Below are positions 23,460-35,884 of a DNA stretch of 64,000 nt, piece after piece. The DNA lies in the NCBI RefSeq assembly GCF_038396675.1, contig NC_088932.1, forward strand, positions 29,414,001-29,478,000. The letters run 5' to 3'. A program made the position numbers and the translations under genes. The notes beneath the pieces were generated by a model. The model ran no database searches, was not told where the DNA came from, and saw only the letters and a program-made list of their open reading frames with translations. Source of the DNA: Hydra vulgaris. Taxonomy: Eukaryota; Cnidaria; Hydrozoa; Anthoathecata; Hydridae. How positions within the stretch are numbered: the first letter of the stretch is position 1; each line of letters opens with the position of its first letter.

Positions 23460-24600
23460 AGCAACATTTCTTAAAATTTAATGTGATTGTTACTTTTAAC
23501 TCATATGCCCATTTCTTTCATTTATGTGATTATTACTTTCAACTCATCTGCCTATGATGTTCTAATTTAGGTATAAATTAATTTTTTTTACCGAGCAGCA
23601 TTTCTTACAGTTTGATGACAATTAATTTCAGCTTGCCTAATCATTTCATTAAATTATAAATTATTTTTAAGTTGATAGTATTTCTTCAAATAACTTATTT
23701 AAGCCTAATATTGACCATCCAAAAAAAAAAAGAGAAAAGAAATTAAATATAAAAATTACAAAAATAGTCTAAAGTGATAAACATATCTACAAAAAGAAAA
23801 ATCAACAAAAACCTGCAATCCTAATAACAAAGATATGTTTTGGTAATAAAAACAAAAACACAATGTTGAATCTTACTTAGTTTCTCATCTTAAAAACAAT
23901 TTTATTTAACTACTTAAAAGGAAATAAAGAAAAAAAAGTAAAAAAAAAATCAAAATGCCTCATGTTAAGCAATGTATTTTATAAAAAAAAATCAAATGCA
24001 ATTACTTTAGAACATATACGATATATAAACCTCTAGAATTTAACTCATTAACTTAACCACTGGTTTACCATCAAAGTCAAAAATAAATAAATAAAAATTA
24101 AAACAATTTATTACAATTATTATTCAAAATAAAAACCTCTAACAATTTAATTTAGGATTTATTAATATTCATATTTTTTTTGGCAATGTCAGTTAGTATA
24201 TTTTTATCTAAAGTAATAAAAAAAATGAAACCATTTAGGAACAAATTTAAAAATCTAAATATATATTCGGATACCTTAAAAAGAAGCATAGCACAACATT
24301 CTTTTGACAACTTCCAACAATTTTTTTTACTTTCTACTACTTTTTTCTATTTTACTATTTTCTATACCTTATTTTTTTTTTTTATCTAAAAGAAAATATG
24401 CATATAGATACAGAGAAATATAAAATATACTGAAATATACGCAAATTTATGTAAATACACTTACATGTCCACAAATAACAGTCTTAATTTATTTAAAGAA
24501 AAGGAAACAGGCTATAAAAATTAGAAAAGCACAAATAACCAACAACAAACATTTATTTAAATTTTTATTGTAAAATCAAACAATGAACAACATCAATTCC
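23460..24600. other. AT-rich stretch without recognised gene
   Basis: Nothing coding is recognisable. ATGAAACCATTTAGGAACAA at 24224 resembles ATGAAACCATTTAAGAATAA at 29224, part of a dispersed repeat also seen at 25806 and 29241. Confidence 0.4.
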
Positions 24601-24604
24601 ACTT

Positions 24605-24671
24605 GTAACTAAAAATGTATCAGCTCTAATCGCCTTGACAAGGCGATTAGAGCTGATACATTTTTAGTTAC
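24605..24671. repeat. Perfect 67-bp palindrome
   Basis: Two perfect 33-bp arms (24605-24637 and 24639-24671) with a 1-base spacer. The arm begins GTAACTAAAAATGTATCAGC. It directly adjoins the next, larger palindrome. Confidence 0.95.
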
Positions 24672-24853
24672 GTTTCACTTTCATTTTTAATAAAGAACTT
24701 TCTAGGCTTTTCTAAAAACGTTTCTTTACTCCACACGGTCTTTCAATCAAGGTCTTCAAGGCCCTTGTAGACCTTGCTTGAAAGACCGTGTGGAGTAAAG
24801 AAACGTTTTTAGAAAAGCCTAGAAAGTTCTTTATTAAAAATGAAAGTGAAACG
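24671..24853. repeat. Near-perfect 183-bp palindrome
   Basis: The left arm begins CGTTTCACTTTCATTTTTAA and the right arm ends with its reverse complement. Arms are about 85 bp with one mismatch noted (24747), closed by a few bases near 24762. Transcribed, it would give a long hairpin. No coding content. Confidence 0.95.
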
Positions 24854-24859
24854 ACACTA

Positions 24860-25800
24860 CTATTAAATTAGCGTATTCATATTTAGATTAAATATAGAAA
24901 AACAAACATATAATAACACAATTGTATCTTAAACCACAATTCATTAATGCAAGAGAAGTTATTATACATTTATTGAAAAGCCAGAAACATTTTTTTCAAA
25001 GATCAAAGGTTTTAACAATATTATAGATAAATTTTATTTTTAACAAAATTTTGTCATGGCTATTATCCCAATTATTAAAAGCATGTGAAAGCATGAAACT
25101 ACCCATAAATATTTTTTATTTTTTTATTTTTTTTTATTTTTAACAACAATCATTATTATATATTTCAAAAACAAATAATATTTACACGTCTCCAGTTTAT
25201 ATAAATGTCCACCACAAATATTTACAATATCTAAAGAGCGTTAACAATGCTGTTAACGCATGCGCGTTTGACATTTTAACTCATGCGAATTAAAATAAAT
25301 AAATTCGTGGTTTATAATATAATGTGCTGGCTATTAACCCATGCATTTAAAAAATATACGCAAGTCCGTCGCACCACAGGGCTACTAGGGACTTGCTTGT
25401 CGTTGTCGTTGAAAATATATGTTATTTGTTGAAAATATATATCAACATATATTGGTAGTACTATGTAGTTGTAAGGAAACTCGCAGAAGACTAAGAAAAG
25501 TCTTTTCATCGAGAACCTTTAAAATACAAAATAAACTAAAAATTTAAAGAGTAAAGCTAGACCTTATCTAAGAATTATAATAACCTATATTTTCAATATT
25601 AACACGATAACACTATAACACGAAGCTTTGAATTTAAAAGTACAGTTTAAAAAATGAGTACAATAAATTAATTACTTAATAAAATTTTAAAAAGATTTTA
25701 CATTACCTATCATTTCAAGCTACTAAACATTATCTACCTAATGTCTACTTAAACATTTTGAACTCGTACCATGAAAGGTCGTGACTTCTTTAAGAAAACA
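24860..25800. other. AT-rich stretch without recognised gene
   Basis: No supported feature; only short direct repeats such as TTGAAAATATATRTYA at 25409-25443. Confidence 0.4.
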
Positions 25801-25805
25801 CTTGG

Positions 25806-25935
25806 TTAAGAAAAGTCTGGAAACTACTTAAAAACTAAGAAATAATGGATTTTACAGAATACAGAACCGTAACTAATATGGAACAATAGGCGTAACTATG
25901 CGCACTAATAATAATGATATTCACTGTGCTATTTA
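25806..25935. repeat. Dispersed repeat, left copy
   Basis: AAGTCTGGAAACTACTTAAA, TTTTACAGAATACAGAACCG and GTAACTATGCGCACTAATAA occur in the same order and orientation at 29241-29362, with small indels. The two copies lie outside the P element on either side. Confidence 0.85.
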
Positions 25936-26291
25936 TATTAAGAAACACAAGCAGCGAGTTCTAGTAATTAAACCTATTAATCATTTTTAACAACAGACAC
26001 TAACATAAAGATAAGCCAAAGGTAACAACATTACGCAAAAAATTATCAAAGATAATGTTATGTATTTTTAGAATAGTTATATTGAAGGCTAGACAACACT
26101 TAGACCTAAAGCAGTAACACTGCTTGACTGGTAAGGTTAACGAGTCTTGCTCTAGATCTATATCTTAAATATATTGCGTTTTATAGTTATACTAACTATA
26201 AAACACAATATTTTTTTTTTTTAATGTTATATAACATATAAAAACATCTCATTTAACAATCTTGTACACATTAGATAAAATACATTTCATA

Positions 26292-26354
26292 CATGGCTTA
26301 CTATATAACAGGCCTTGCCAACGCGCGGCTTGCGTAAAAAACTGGAGGCAAGAT
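26292..26354 (+). repeat. Left terminal inverted repeat of P element
   Basis: Begins CATGGCTTACTATATAACAG and ends GGAGGCAAGAT. The inner 40 bp (GGCCTTGCCAACGCGCGGCT) is strikingly GC-rich compared with the surroundings. Exactly matched at 28994-29056 in inverse order. Confidence 0.97.
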
Positions 26355-26663
26355 AGTTTTACATTTGAAAAACTAACAAGCAATTTTACAAAATAAATAC
26401 GGGGGTGGTTTTTTTTTGTAACAATAATAATTATAAAACAATAATAAATTATTATTATAAAATTAAAAAATTAATTTTTATTTAAAAATTTTTTAAATTA
26501 AAATTAATTTAAGTTAATTGAATATATATACATAAGGTAATATTTGCATAAAATTTACAATAACCAAACACCCGTAATTATTTTAACTAACTTCTAAATT
26601 TAAAAAAAAAAGTTAGTTGAGAGGTGAAGGATTAAGCAAAGGATTTAATTTAGTATTTAAAAA

Positions 26664-28566
26664 ATGGTTCGTCGATGTTTTGTAACAAATTGCAATGGCA
26701 ATTATAATCCTCAGAATAGAGTTAAAACATTTAGACTTCCAAGAAACATTGAAGAACGAAAACGTTGGATTGTTATAATACCAAGAGATAATGTTCCTGA
26801 TACTAATAACACCGTAGTATGTGAAAGACACTGGCCCAAAAATTATACAACTGTTACTGATTATGGAAAGCTAAGACCTCGTGATGCTCCGTCAGTATTT
26901 GATTGTATAAAGCCAAGCTTATTTCCTACTGTACCCATGCCACTTAGAAAAACATCAAAAAGTCTTAATAGTGTTCGCTGGCAAGAAAAGGACGTGTTAG
27001 CAATATTTAATTCACAAGAAAAAATAGAAAGTATTAATGTTTTATATGAAAAGTTAAAAACTAATGAATTTAATTTTGCTATTATTAATTATTTATGCAA
27101 TGATATATTATATATTCAGTCTTCAGACTTTTTAAAGGAAAGTGCTATTGCTAGATTTCTACTCTGCATATATAAAAATCTCACTTTTGAAGCATTTCAT
27201 TGTGGAGTTAAAATTAGTGTTATGACTTTATCATCTAACCGAGTTTATATCGTGAACAAATTTTCTCATATTCAAGAAGCATTAAGATTTTTAAATTGTT
27301 GTGAAATAACACCCAAAAAAGAAGTTGTATATCAACAAATTTTGTCAATGAATAAAACATGTATTAGGGAAAAAAAGTATCCAATTGAAACAATTGTGCG
27401 AGCATTTGAGTATTTTTCTCTTTCACAATCAGCCTACAATCGCATCAGAGAAGATTTTGAACTTCCGAGTTTACGTACTTTAGGAAGAATTACATCTAAA
27501 TGTAAATCTTTAGAGGATACCACTTATATCAGACATATTTTCTCTAATCTTAGAGATGATAGACAAAAAACGTGCATTTTACTTCTTGATGAGGTTTATG
27601 TTAAACCAATGTTGCAGTATCATGGTGGCATAGTATTTGGTAAATCAGTTAACAAACCTCATCTGTTAGCAAACACAGTACTGAGCTTTTTGGTTGTAAC
27701 ATTGTTTAATGGACCAAAATTTCTTTACAAAATGTTACCAGTCAGAGAACTTGATGCTGAGTTTCTTTTTGAACAGACAACACTGATTCTTGATGCAATT
27801 AAAAATAATGGGGGCAATGTTGTTGCTATTGTCTGTGATAGTAACAGAGTCAATCAGAAGTTTTATAACTTTTTTGAAAAAAAAAGAAGCATGGTGTACT
27901 AAAGACAATATTTTTCTTAAAATATTTAACTTTACTACAGATCCATTAGAAAAGCTCTTTGGAAAATTAAGACAAGGCTCAGGAGGAACTTATTTTATTT
28001 CCGTTCAACAAGTTCTTGAAAAAGTAACTATATACCGTACAAAGTTGCTATTAAAGTTTGAGAAAAGTTCAGATGTGTTAGCCAATCTAGGTTCAGATCA
28101 CTCTTGTCCAAAATGTAAATTTTTACCAAGCGAGGGTATTTGCAACGTTATTGACAATTTACCTGCTCTGTGTGATTCATTGACTGTTGATATTAAAATG
28201 TCATTAGTTTATATTGCTGGGTACATTATTCGTGAAGATGAAAATCCAGATGACACCTTTTATTTCTATGAAGCGTATGGAAATTTTGTAAAGGACATAA
28301 ATCGACGAGGTTTAACAATTCCTGGTGACAAAGTTTGTCAATGGGCAACTTACTGTTACATTCTTTTTTATGAAGTATATAATGACACTTGTCGGTCATC
28401 AATGTGTAACCTCCTTTTGATGCTATCAGAATTTTATTCATTAGGTATGCAAAGACATCATGGATTAACAATGACAAATATTTTATTTAATAATTATTGT
28501 CGATTCTATTCACCTCGTTCCCACAAGGAGCCAAAGCAGAAGTTGATAAAACTCAGCGCAAAGTAA
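26664..28566 (+). pseudogene. P-element/THAP9-type transposase, frameshifted and internally deleted
   Basis: This enzyme would excise and insert the surrounding element. The start ATG at 26664 opens 412 residues beginning with a THAP zinc finger (C5, C10, C53, H56; conserved W35; KPSLFP near 90). A coil/linker follows, then the RNase-H-like core with LLLDEVYVKPMLQYHGG (first Asp, about residue 309) and IVCDSNRVNQKF (second Asp, about 391). At A9 (27877-27885) the frame shifts; the next frame runs to 28566 with KDNIFLK directly followed by NFTTDPLEKLFGKLRQGSGG. In complete family members these two blocks are separated by a long stretch (LKNIRNNW region and GTP-binding insertion), so that part is deleted. 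The acidic DPLE block may hold the third catalytic residue (inference). THAP DNA binding could survive, as in repressor-type deleted P copies. Confidence 0.9.
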
Positions 28567-28993
28567 AATTTTTGAAATGTTTTTAAGAAAAACTGTAAAA
28601 TAGTATTTAGTAAAATATTTAAAAAGCTTGTATTTACTTTTTATTCTCTAAGGATTTCATCTCTTTTTTCTCAAAAATTTATTTTTAATACTTAAAAAAC
28701 CCATTAATAAATTTTGTGGTAAATGCTAATATTAAATTATAGCAAAATATAAATCTATATATACTAAATTGTTTAAACATAATTAGTTTTAGATATATTT
28801 AAGTTAATTTAAAATTTTTATAAATGTTATTCGTTAGTTATATTACAATGTTAGTTATAAACAAAATTAAAAAAAAAAAAAGAATAAATTTCATTTTTTA
28901 TAAGTTACTTTTAGTAGATATATCATACAAATATTATATTCATGCGAAAATCACCTAACTGAAAATGTAAACTACTGCATAGTAATATTTTTA

Positions 28994-29056
28994 ATCTTGC
29001 CTCCAGTTTTTTACGCAAGCCGCGCGTTGGCAAGGCCTGTTATATAGTAAGCCATG
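28994..29056 (-). repeat. Right terminal inverted repeat of P element
   Basis: Exact reverse complement of 26292-26354; homology stops at the next base inward on both sides. Confidence 0.97.
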
Positions 29057-29240
29057 ATTTCATACTATTATAAAAACACATTTATATAAACTTTTTAACT
29101 TTGAGCATAAAATAAACATATATGCAAACCTTTAAAAAACTATAAAACAACATTTATTAGCATCAATTATTTTTAATGTAACAAAGAATGCAGACTACAA
29201 TTCACAACATTGTAATGAAAAAGATGAAACCATTTAAGAA

Positions 29241-29362
29241 TAAAAAAGTCTAGAAACTACTTAAAAACTAAGAAATAGTATATTTTACAGAATACAGAAC
29301 CGTAATTAACAATACGAACAATATGTGTAACTATGCGCACTAATAATATTCATTGCGCTAAT
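29241..29362. repeat. Dispersed repeat, right copy
   Basis: Same order of words as 25806-25935, with a shorter ACTAATAATATTCATTGCGC end. Lies 185 bp right of the P element. Confidence 0.85.
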
Positions 29363-29391
29363 AATATTTAGATTATTGATTATGTATAATT

Positions 29392-32332
29392 ATGTCTACT
29401 CCGTTATTGTCAACTCCGTGATTTCCTCTTAATAACGGAGTTGACAACAACATAACGGAGCTGACATCACGAAGATAAAAAAAATTAAAAATTTAAGCTA
29501 AGCTATTTTCTGCATTAAATAAACACGTCAACCATTAGGGACTTACTGGAGCGATAAAATATGATTTCCTTGCAGCGTTAAACATGATTACCATATGTAC
29601 GCTGCGTTCTTTTACTTTCAAGTTATTGTAAGAGTAATTTGTAAATATTTTAGTATTAGGATTTCATTTATTGTTTGGTTTTTATTTACATTTGACTCTA
29701 ATACGTTTGGCTTTTAAAATAAATGTAAATCTTGAAATATATTTTAATAATAATAAATAAACTTTTTGGCTTTTAAATATTTTAATAATAATAAATAAAT
29801 GTTTGGCTTTTAAAATAAATGTAAATCTTGAAATATATTTTAATAAATAATAAATAAACTTTTGCTGTATTAACAACTACAGTTATTATACTATTTTTCC
29901 AAAAGAAATACAACTAGGCATATAACATGAAAACTTCAAAGAAATCTCGTGCTGAAATTCAGAAAGCGTTTCGGGACAGACAATTAGAAAAAATTGCAGA
30001 CATATTTCGTGAAAAAGAACGCAAACGTTGGCATATGCGGCGTGAGCAGAAGGAGGTTAAAGTGATATCAGAATTATCAGAAAGAACAAAAAAAAAGATT
30101 GAAACATCGTTATCAGAGTCACCGGAACGCGAGTTGAGTAGGAATAACGAACGCAAACAAAGAGGTAGAGCAAAGGTTGCTTACTTAAAAAAGGCTTATA
30201 GAAAAATACTAACATTAACGGACGAGTTGGAAACGGCTAATTGTTCAGCCCAAAAATACAAAAAACGTTGGTTAAGGTTTAAAAGTTTCCTGCCTGGTTT
30301 ACAAGTAAATTCACCTACAACCACTGATAGATCATCTACTTCTTCTGTAGAAAACGTTTTTATTACAAATGAAACAAGCAGGATGTCAAATTTATTAATA
30401 AAACCCCAAACTCTTCTTTTTCATCAAAAAGTACAACTCCTAACAGCGAATGACATCTTGGTAATGCATCGCTTAATGCTGAAACACAGGATTTGATCAG
30501 AGAGTTTCTTAGACGTGATGACAATTCTAGAATAACAACTGGAAAGAAACAGACTGTAACAAAAAATAAAGATAAAAAATAAAAGCGACTACTACTCGTT
30601 CATTAATAAACCTTTATGAAAAATTTAGCGCGGATTATACGAGAAACAATATTTCATATACAACGTTTACTCGTTATCGCCCATTTTTTGTCCGCAAACC
30701 GTCGGCTAAAGATAGAGATACATGCCTGTGCAAAAAACACGAGAACATACAATTACTTTGTGATAAACTTATTAACCTGCGTGTTTTGAAAGAAAAAATA
30801 ATGAAGAAGTAGTGAAACAAGTTTGTTGTTGTACTGATAGAAGAGAATGCATGTTCAGAGAATGTAACATTTGTTTTAAGTCTCGTGTTCAATTTCAAGC
30901 AAAAGGGTTGCTAAAAGATGATAGAATTATAGTTTGGTTCCAGTGGGAAAAAGAAAAATAGAAATATGAAAAGATGGGAGAAAAGAAAACAACAAATGTT
31001 ATCAGGAAAAGTGTGAAGCGTGGAACACTTAAAGATCTTAAATTAAAATTATGTGAATCAATTCGAAACGAGCTATACAAGCATGTTTTTATAATAAGAC
31101 ACCAGTTCAGAATGTACAAACAGTTAAAAGAAACAGTAAATGTGAACGAAGCTGTTATACATATAGATTTTTCTGAGATCTATGTGTGCAAGAATTTTGT
31201 TGCAATTCAATCTTCACATTTTGGAGCAAGTAACAAACAAGCTACATTGCATACAGGAGTAATTTATAAAATAGATGGACATCAGTCATTTACAACTATA
31301 TCCGACTCTTTGAGGCACGATCCTCCTTCTATATGGGCACATCTGGAACCCGTGCTAATTGAACTCAAGATAGATAACCCACAAATTACAGATCATTGTT
31401 TTTTTTCTGATGGGCCAACCACACAAAATAGGAATAAGCAAAACTTCTTCTTATTCTCAACATTGATATACGAATTAAAATTTAATTTAGCCAGTTGTAA
31501 TTTTTTTGAAAGTGGGCATGGCAAGGGAGCACCAGATGCGATAGGAGGATCTGTGAAACGTTAGGCAGATCAATTGAATAATATGGGTTGTGACCTTCCA
31601 GATGCAGAAAGTTTATATAATTTTCTTAACAATGGACATTCATTAATAAAGTTTTACTATATTGAGGGATCCAAAATTACTTCTTTTGACTCAAAATGTT
31701 CCAAAACATTAAAGGCTATTACAGGCACTATGAAATTGCATCAGCTGCACACAGACAGAAAATTTAATGTTTTGTATCGAGATTTAAGTTGCTTCTGTAA
31801 GAGGGCTACAGTTTGCACATGCTACAATTTAAAGCGATATATGTTTTCTAAAAACACTAGCACGGTAAAAAAATATTTGTGTATTTTATTATTTTGCTAA
31901 TTTATTTGCTTCTATAATAGTTAAATTTATTTTAAGTACTTGCAATGTACCAAAAATACCAATGCAATGGATGTCAATGATTACCAATTTCAACATTTAA
32001 GCAACAATATCATTGATCTGGTTAATTTCGATGAAAATTTAAATATCTTGTTGATTGAAGCAAATGATGTTGTGAGCGACCACGACTTTCTTCACATTAA
32101 TGACGTATGGTAATAATCCAGTAACGGAGCGTACAGTATTTGTACAAATTAAATCCGAAAAAGATTTTTGTCGAGTTAGTTTCTTTTTTTAAAGCCGCTT
32201 TACCTTTTTTAAAAAGACAATGCACTGAACTTATTTGTATACTAAGATTTTCCCTTTAATTTAAAATGTAACTTACACTGTTTTGCTTTTAAATAATAAA
32301 TAATTAGCAAATGTCAGTAACGGAGCAGACAT
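29392..32332 (+). mobile_element. DNA transposon with ACTCCGTTA/TAACGGAG ends (putative)
   Basis: The left boundary region has ATGTCTACTCCGTTA (29392-29406), and the right has its inverted counterpart TAACGGAGCAGACAT (32318-32332), one mismatch. Extra copies of the word are at 29412 (AACTCCGTG), 29434 and 29453 (TAACGGAG) on the left, and 32121 and 32484 on the right. The exact ends and target duplication are not settled: motifs at 20.2-20.8 and 32.48 kb could belong to a larger nested structure. The gene inside (29927-32113) sits where a transposase should. Confidence 0.6.
29927..32113 (+). pseudogene. Uncharacterised DDE-like transposase gene with a few breaks
   Basis: I recognise the pattern as one found in many arthropod and cnidarian repeats but cannot give it a name. 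The N-terminus (29927-30400) is a basic coiled region. A frame shift near 30390 leads to ETQDLIREFLRRDDN and then SYTTFTRYRPFFVRKPSAKD with CLCKKHEN (30650-30750), followed by a Cys cluster CCCTDRRECMFRECNIC near 30830. From 30974: HIDFSEIYVCKNFVAIQSSH, LHTGVIYK, SDSLRHDPPSIWAHL, FSDGPTTQNRNKQNFFL and ESGHGKGAPDAIGGSVKR. The Asp in HIDFSE, Asp in FSDGPTT and Glu in ESGHGKG are plausible catalytic residues (inference). The C-terminus runs through 31574-31900 with CFCKRATVCTC and ends INDVW-stop at 32113. Only a handful of shifts and stops, so it is fairly young, or some breaks are introns. Confidence 0.75.
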
Positions 32333-32334
32333 TG

Positions 32335-32954
<620 letters not shown>

Positions 32955-33160
32955 AAAAAAACTAAATAATTACAACATTCGATTCATTTAAAACGTTACT
33001 CAGAGTTTCACGCAAATAGCGATCATGAAATGTTACAAATCTCAAAAAAACAACAACAAAAATATATTAATAATACTGTAGAGTGTCTTCTTCGACGACA
33101 TTAAAGTTATTCATCATCTATTTGTTTTCATGGCGACACTTAGACACAAGTTCGTTTCGC

Positions 33161-34362
33161 TTATTTAGTAAAGGCAATGGGGATGAAATTATATGATATT
33201 TTTCCATCAAGCATCAAGCATAAATTGCGTGACTTACCACCAGTTTTAAACGATTCAGCCTGGTCTAAAATTTTCCACGAAAGGACAGGGTTTAAATCTT
33301 TCTTTTTTACACTCCACACAAATTTAGAAAGTTCGGTAGAGCTTGACCCACTTTCATAACGAAAGGAACTATTATGCTTGTAAAGGCGATCTTTAAAAGT
33401 TTTTTCTGTAAGCCCAATATAATATCTATATTCATCTTGCGGATTTGTCTTAACATTACATAAATAGATGACATCTATAATTAAACATTTTCCATTAAGT
33501 GGACATAAATTAATCTGTCGGCAATTGCACGTTGGAGCATTAAGGTTTGAAGAACTTGATAAAATTTTATTGTTATGTGAAGTGATGATGTTGCAAATAT
33601 TTGGAAGACAGCTAAAGCTAATTAGCTATAGCTGTCTTCCAAATATTTGCCGGTGCACGCTGGTACAACACTGGCGTGCCAGGCCTGGTACAGCGTGGCA
33701 GCCAAGCCTGGTTCGCTATTGGACCAAATAGTGTCTGCTTATTGGGAACCTTCAGGTTGTTTCGATTAAACAGTTTATGGAATTTATGAGATTGTGGGAA
33801 GTTTTTATCGATTAAATTTAGAAAAAGTTTGACTACGTTTGTCTTGACATTAATTTTGCAACTTTTATAGAGTCATTGGCAACAGCAGTAATTTTTTCTT
33901 TAAATCCACTAGACGAGAGGGCACTGTTGTAAAAAGTAGAGACTCGATTAAAAACTTCATTACTTGAAGATATACTTCTTATACGATTAGATATCATTGA
34001 GGGAATAGCTTTAAGAATGTTTGGAGGATGGTTCGAATTAACATTGATATATAATGGGATGTCACCTGCTTTCCTATATGGCTGATAAGAATTGTCAGAT
34101 AAGTTGAGCGAAACGTCAAGAAAGTTAACAATTTTTAAATTAGAGTTTATTGTCATATTTAGTTTGAATTTTTCTTTAAAAAGAATGATAAGGTTTTTCT
34201 TTATTATTTCCGATTGCGGCCACTAATACTATTGAAACAGCAAAGCCCGTCATCTCTATATAAACCGTTGGTGCTTAATCCGTATTCTTTGCTGATGGTG
34301 TATAAAAGAAAAAGGCCTACCAGTTCACACAACTCAGCTCCATCAAAGCTTCCCATTGTCAC
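33161..34362 (-). pseudogene. Penelope-like element: reverse transcriptase C-half and GIY-YIG endonuclease
   Basis: Penelope-like retroelements prime reverse transcription with a GIY-YIG nuclease fused to the reverse transcriptase. On the minus strand, from 34362: [17 protein letters not shown], then the catalytic YRDDGL (34243-34260), INSNLKIVNFLDVSLNL, YRKAGDIPLYINVNSNHPP, and [19 protein letters not shown]. Then come SCLPNICNIITSHNNKIL, CNCRQINLCPLNGKC (a cysteine linker) and YYIGLTEKTFKDRLYKH (33375-33426), the GIY-YIG core, ending FIPIAFTK-stop at 33161. The 5' end is cut at a (TA)n tract. Frame shifts occur near 34165 and 33840, and a foreign segment interrupts the gene at 33593-33740 (see findings). 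It is therefore dead, but the C-terminus is complete. Confidence 0.85.
33593..33650. repeat. 58-bp palindrome inside the Penelope-like gene
   Basis: 29-bp arms with one mismatch: GCAAATATTTGGAAGACAGC against its reverse complement. One arm, in the minus direction, is the original coding stretch SCLPNIC; the other is an inverted duplicate. GC-rich sequence (33651-33735) with repeated CTGGTACA and CGTGGCA/GCGTGCCA words follows it. Confidence 0.9.
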
Positions 34363-34365
34363 GTC

Positions 34366-34477
<112 letters not shown>

Positions 34478-34479
34478 AA

Positions 34480-35880
34480 ATATTAAAATATTCAAGAAAT
34501 ATTCAAAAAAAAGCTTCCATCACCCAGGTTAATCCATTATTCTAAAGATTTAGTGAAAAAATGAATAAAAAATATTAACTAATAACTGAGTTACAGGTAT
34601 TTATAAAGGGATACTAGGGGAGTCAGAAATAAATTGTACACCCTGTAAATAAAACATAAACAATTTATTTACAAAAAAGATAGATTTATATTAACCCAGT
34701 AAAAACAGAGTTGTCCAGAATTGATTGATATTCATCGAAATTGGTCCAAAAATGGATGAAACGCTCAGCAAACAATACTTAAACATATACAGACACGGTA
34801 GATTTGGATCTACTTTTAAACATTATAATATAACGTATAAGTATATAGTATTGATATAACGTTTATTAAATGTTGATTAAATGTTTGTAATATTTACTAA
34901 CATGTCAATATTGCAAACGTTTAACTGACGTTTTTTAAACGTATACATTAAATGTTTTGTAACGTAGGTACATTACAAACATTTTAATGTTACGTTTATT
35001 TAAAGTCTATTAAACGTTTTCAGTATTGACTAATAACAGTCAACTTGCTGTCATGACCCGTAAAATACGAGTCTAGGGGAGATTATTTCACACCTACCTC
35101 TATTTTTATACTTGTTCAGGTATTTATCTATCCTATATTCCTTTACTTTAATATTTTTTGAATAAATGGTAGAAAAATAATTCATTTAAATAACTCATTG
35201 CTCTTTGAGCAAAAAAAAATATGCGCACTTTATTCGCATGCTTAGAGATAGTTCTCTAAGCATGCGTAAGTAACTCTTACCCCGTTTATTCATTTCTGAA
35301 AAAGTCTCAATTGAATGAAAACATCTTCCTACTTTAAACAAGTAAACCGTTTTTTTAATGTTCTAGATGCGCAGATTAATTTTATTGATTGCGTAACCAA
35401 GTGAAAAAAAGATAAATCGTTTATTTTAAAAAATAAAACGTTATCTGTCTGTTTTTCTCTATGCTATCTTAGTATGTTAATCTATAAAGTAAAGAAAGAA
35501 GAATGAAGTTTTAAAGTTAACAGTTTGCTTAAAGTCACTGTAGGGGAAGGCATGACTCTACATTGTTTTTAGTTGATGTAGTGTTTTAGATGATTTTATT
35601 TTATTGATCTATTTTAAAAGAAACATTTAAAACAAGATAAATCAAAATCTGCGTGTAATAAACACCGCTTTGATTTAACTTTAAACTGATTAAGTGAAAT
35701 ATTCTTCTCGGCAATAATGTTTAGAAAACTTTTCCACAAAAATGGCCCGTGATTCTGAATTGAAATTGACTCATTTTGGTACAACTTTGATTTTGGCTGT
35801 TTATAGAAAAGTAGAATACTTATAGTATATTAGTTGTTGCTTTTACTGCAAATAACTATTGCAACACTAAAAAACTATTG
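34480..35880. other. Non-coding stretch with AACGTTT-type words
   Basis: At 34830-35030 the words AAACGTTT, TAACGT and AACGTTTA recur about ten times in both orientations, like subterminal repeats of a transposon. A short hairpin GCATGCTTAGAGATAGTTCT and its complement lies at 35235-35266. No coding signal. Confidence 0.5.
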
Positions 35881-35884
35881 CAAT

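Larger units (their letters stand above)
26292..29056 (+). mobile_element. P-type DNA transposon, internally deleted
   Basis: A 2765-bp element bounded by perfect 63-bp terminal inverted repeats (26292-26354 and 28994-29056, outer sequence CATGGCTTACTATATAACAG). It is flanked by an 8-bp direct duplication ATTTCATA (26284-26291 and 29057-29064), which is the duplication length P elements make. The ends and the coding region between them are mutually consistent. Identical ends and duplication suggest a fairly recent insertion. Its transposase gene is defective (see 26664-28566), so it is non-autonomous now. Confidence 0.95.
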
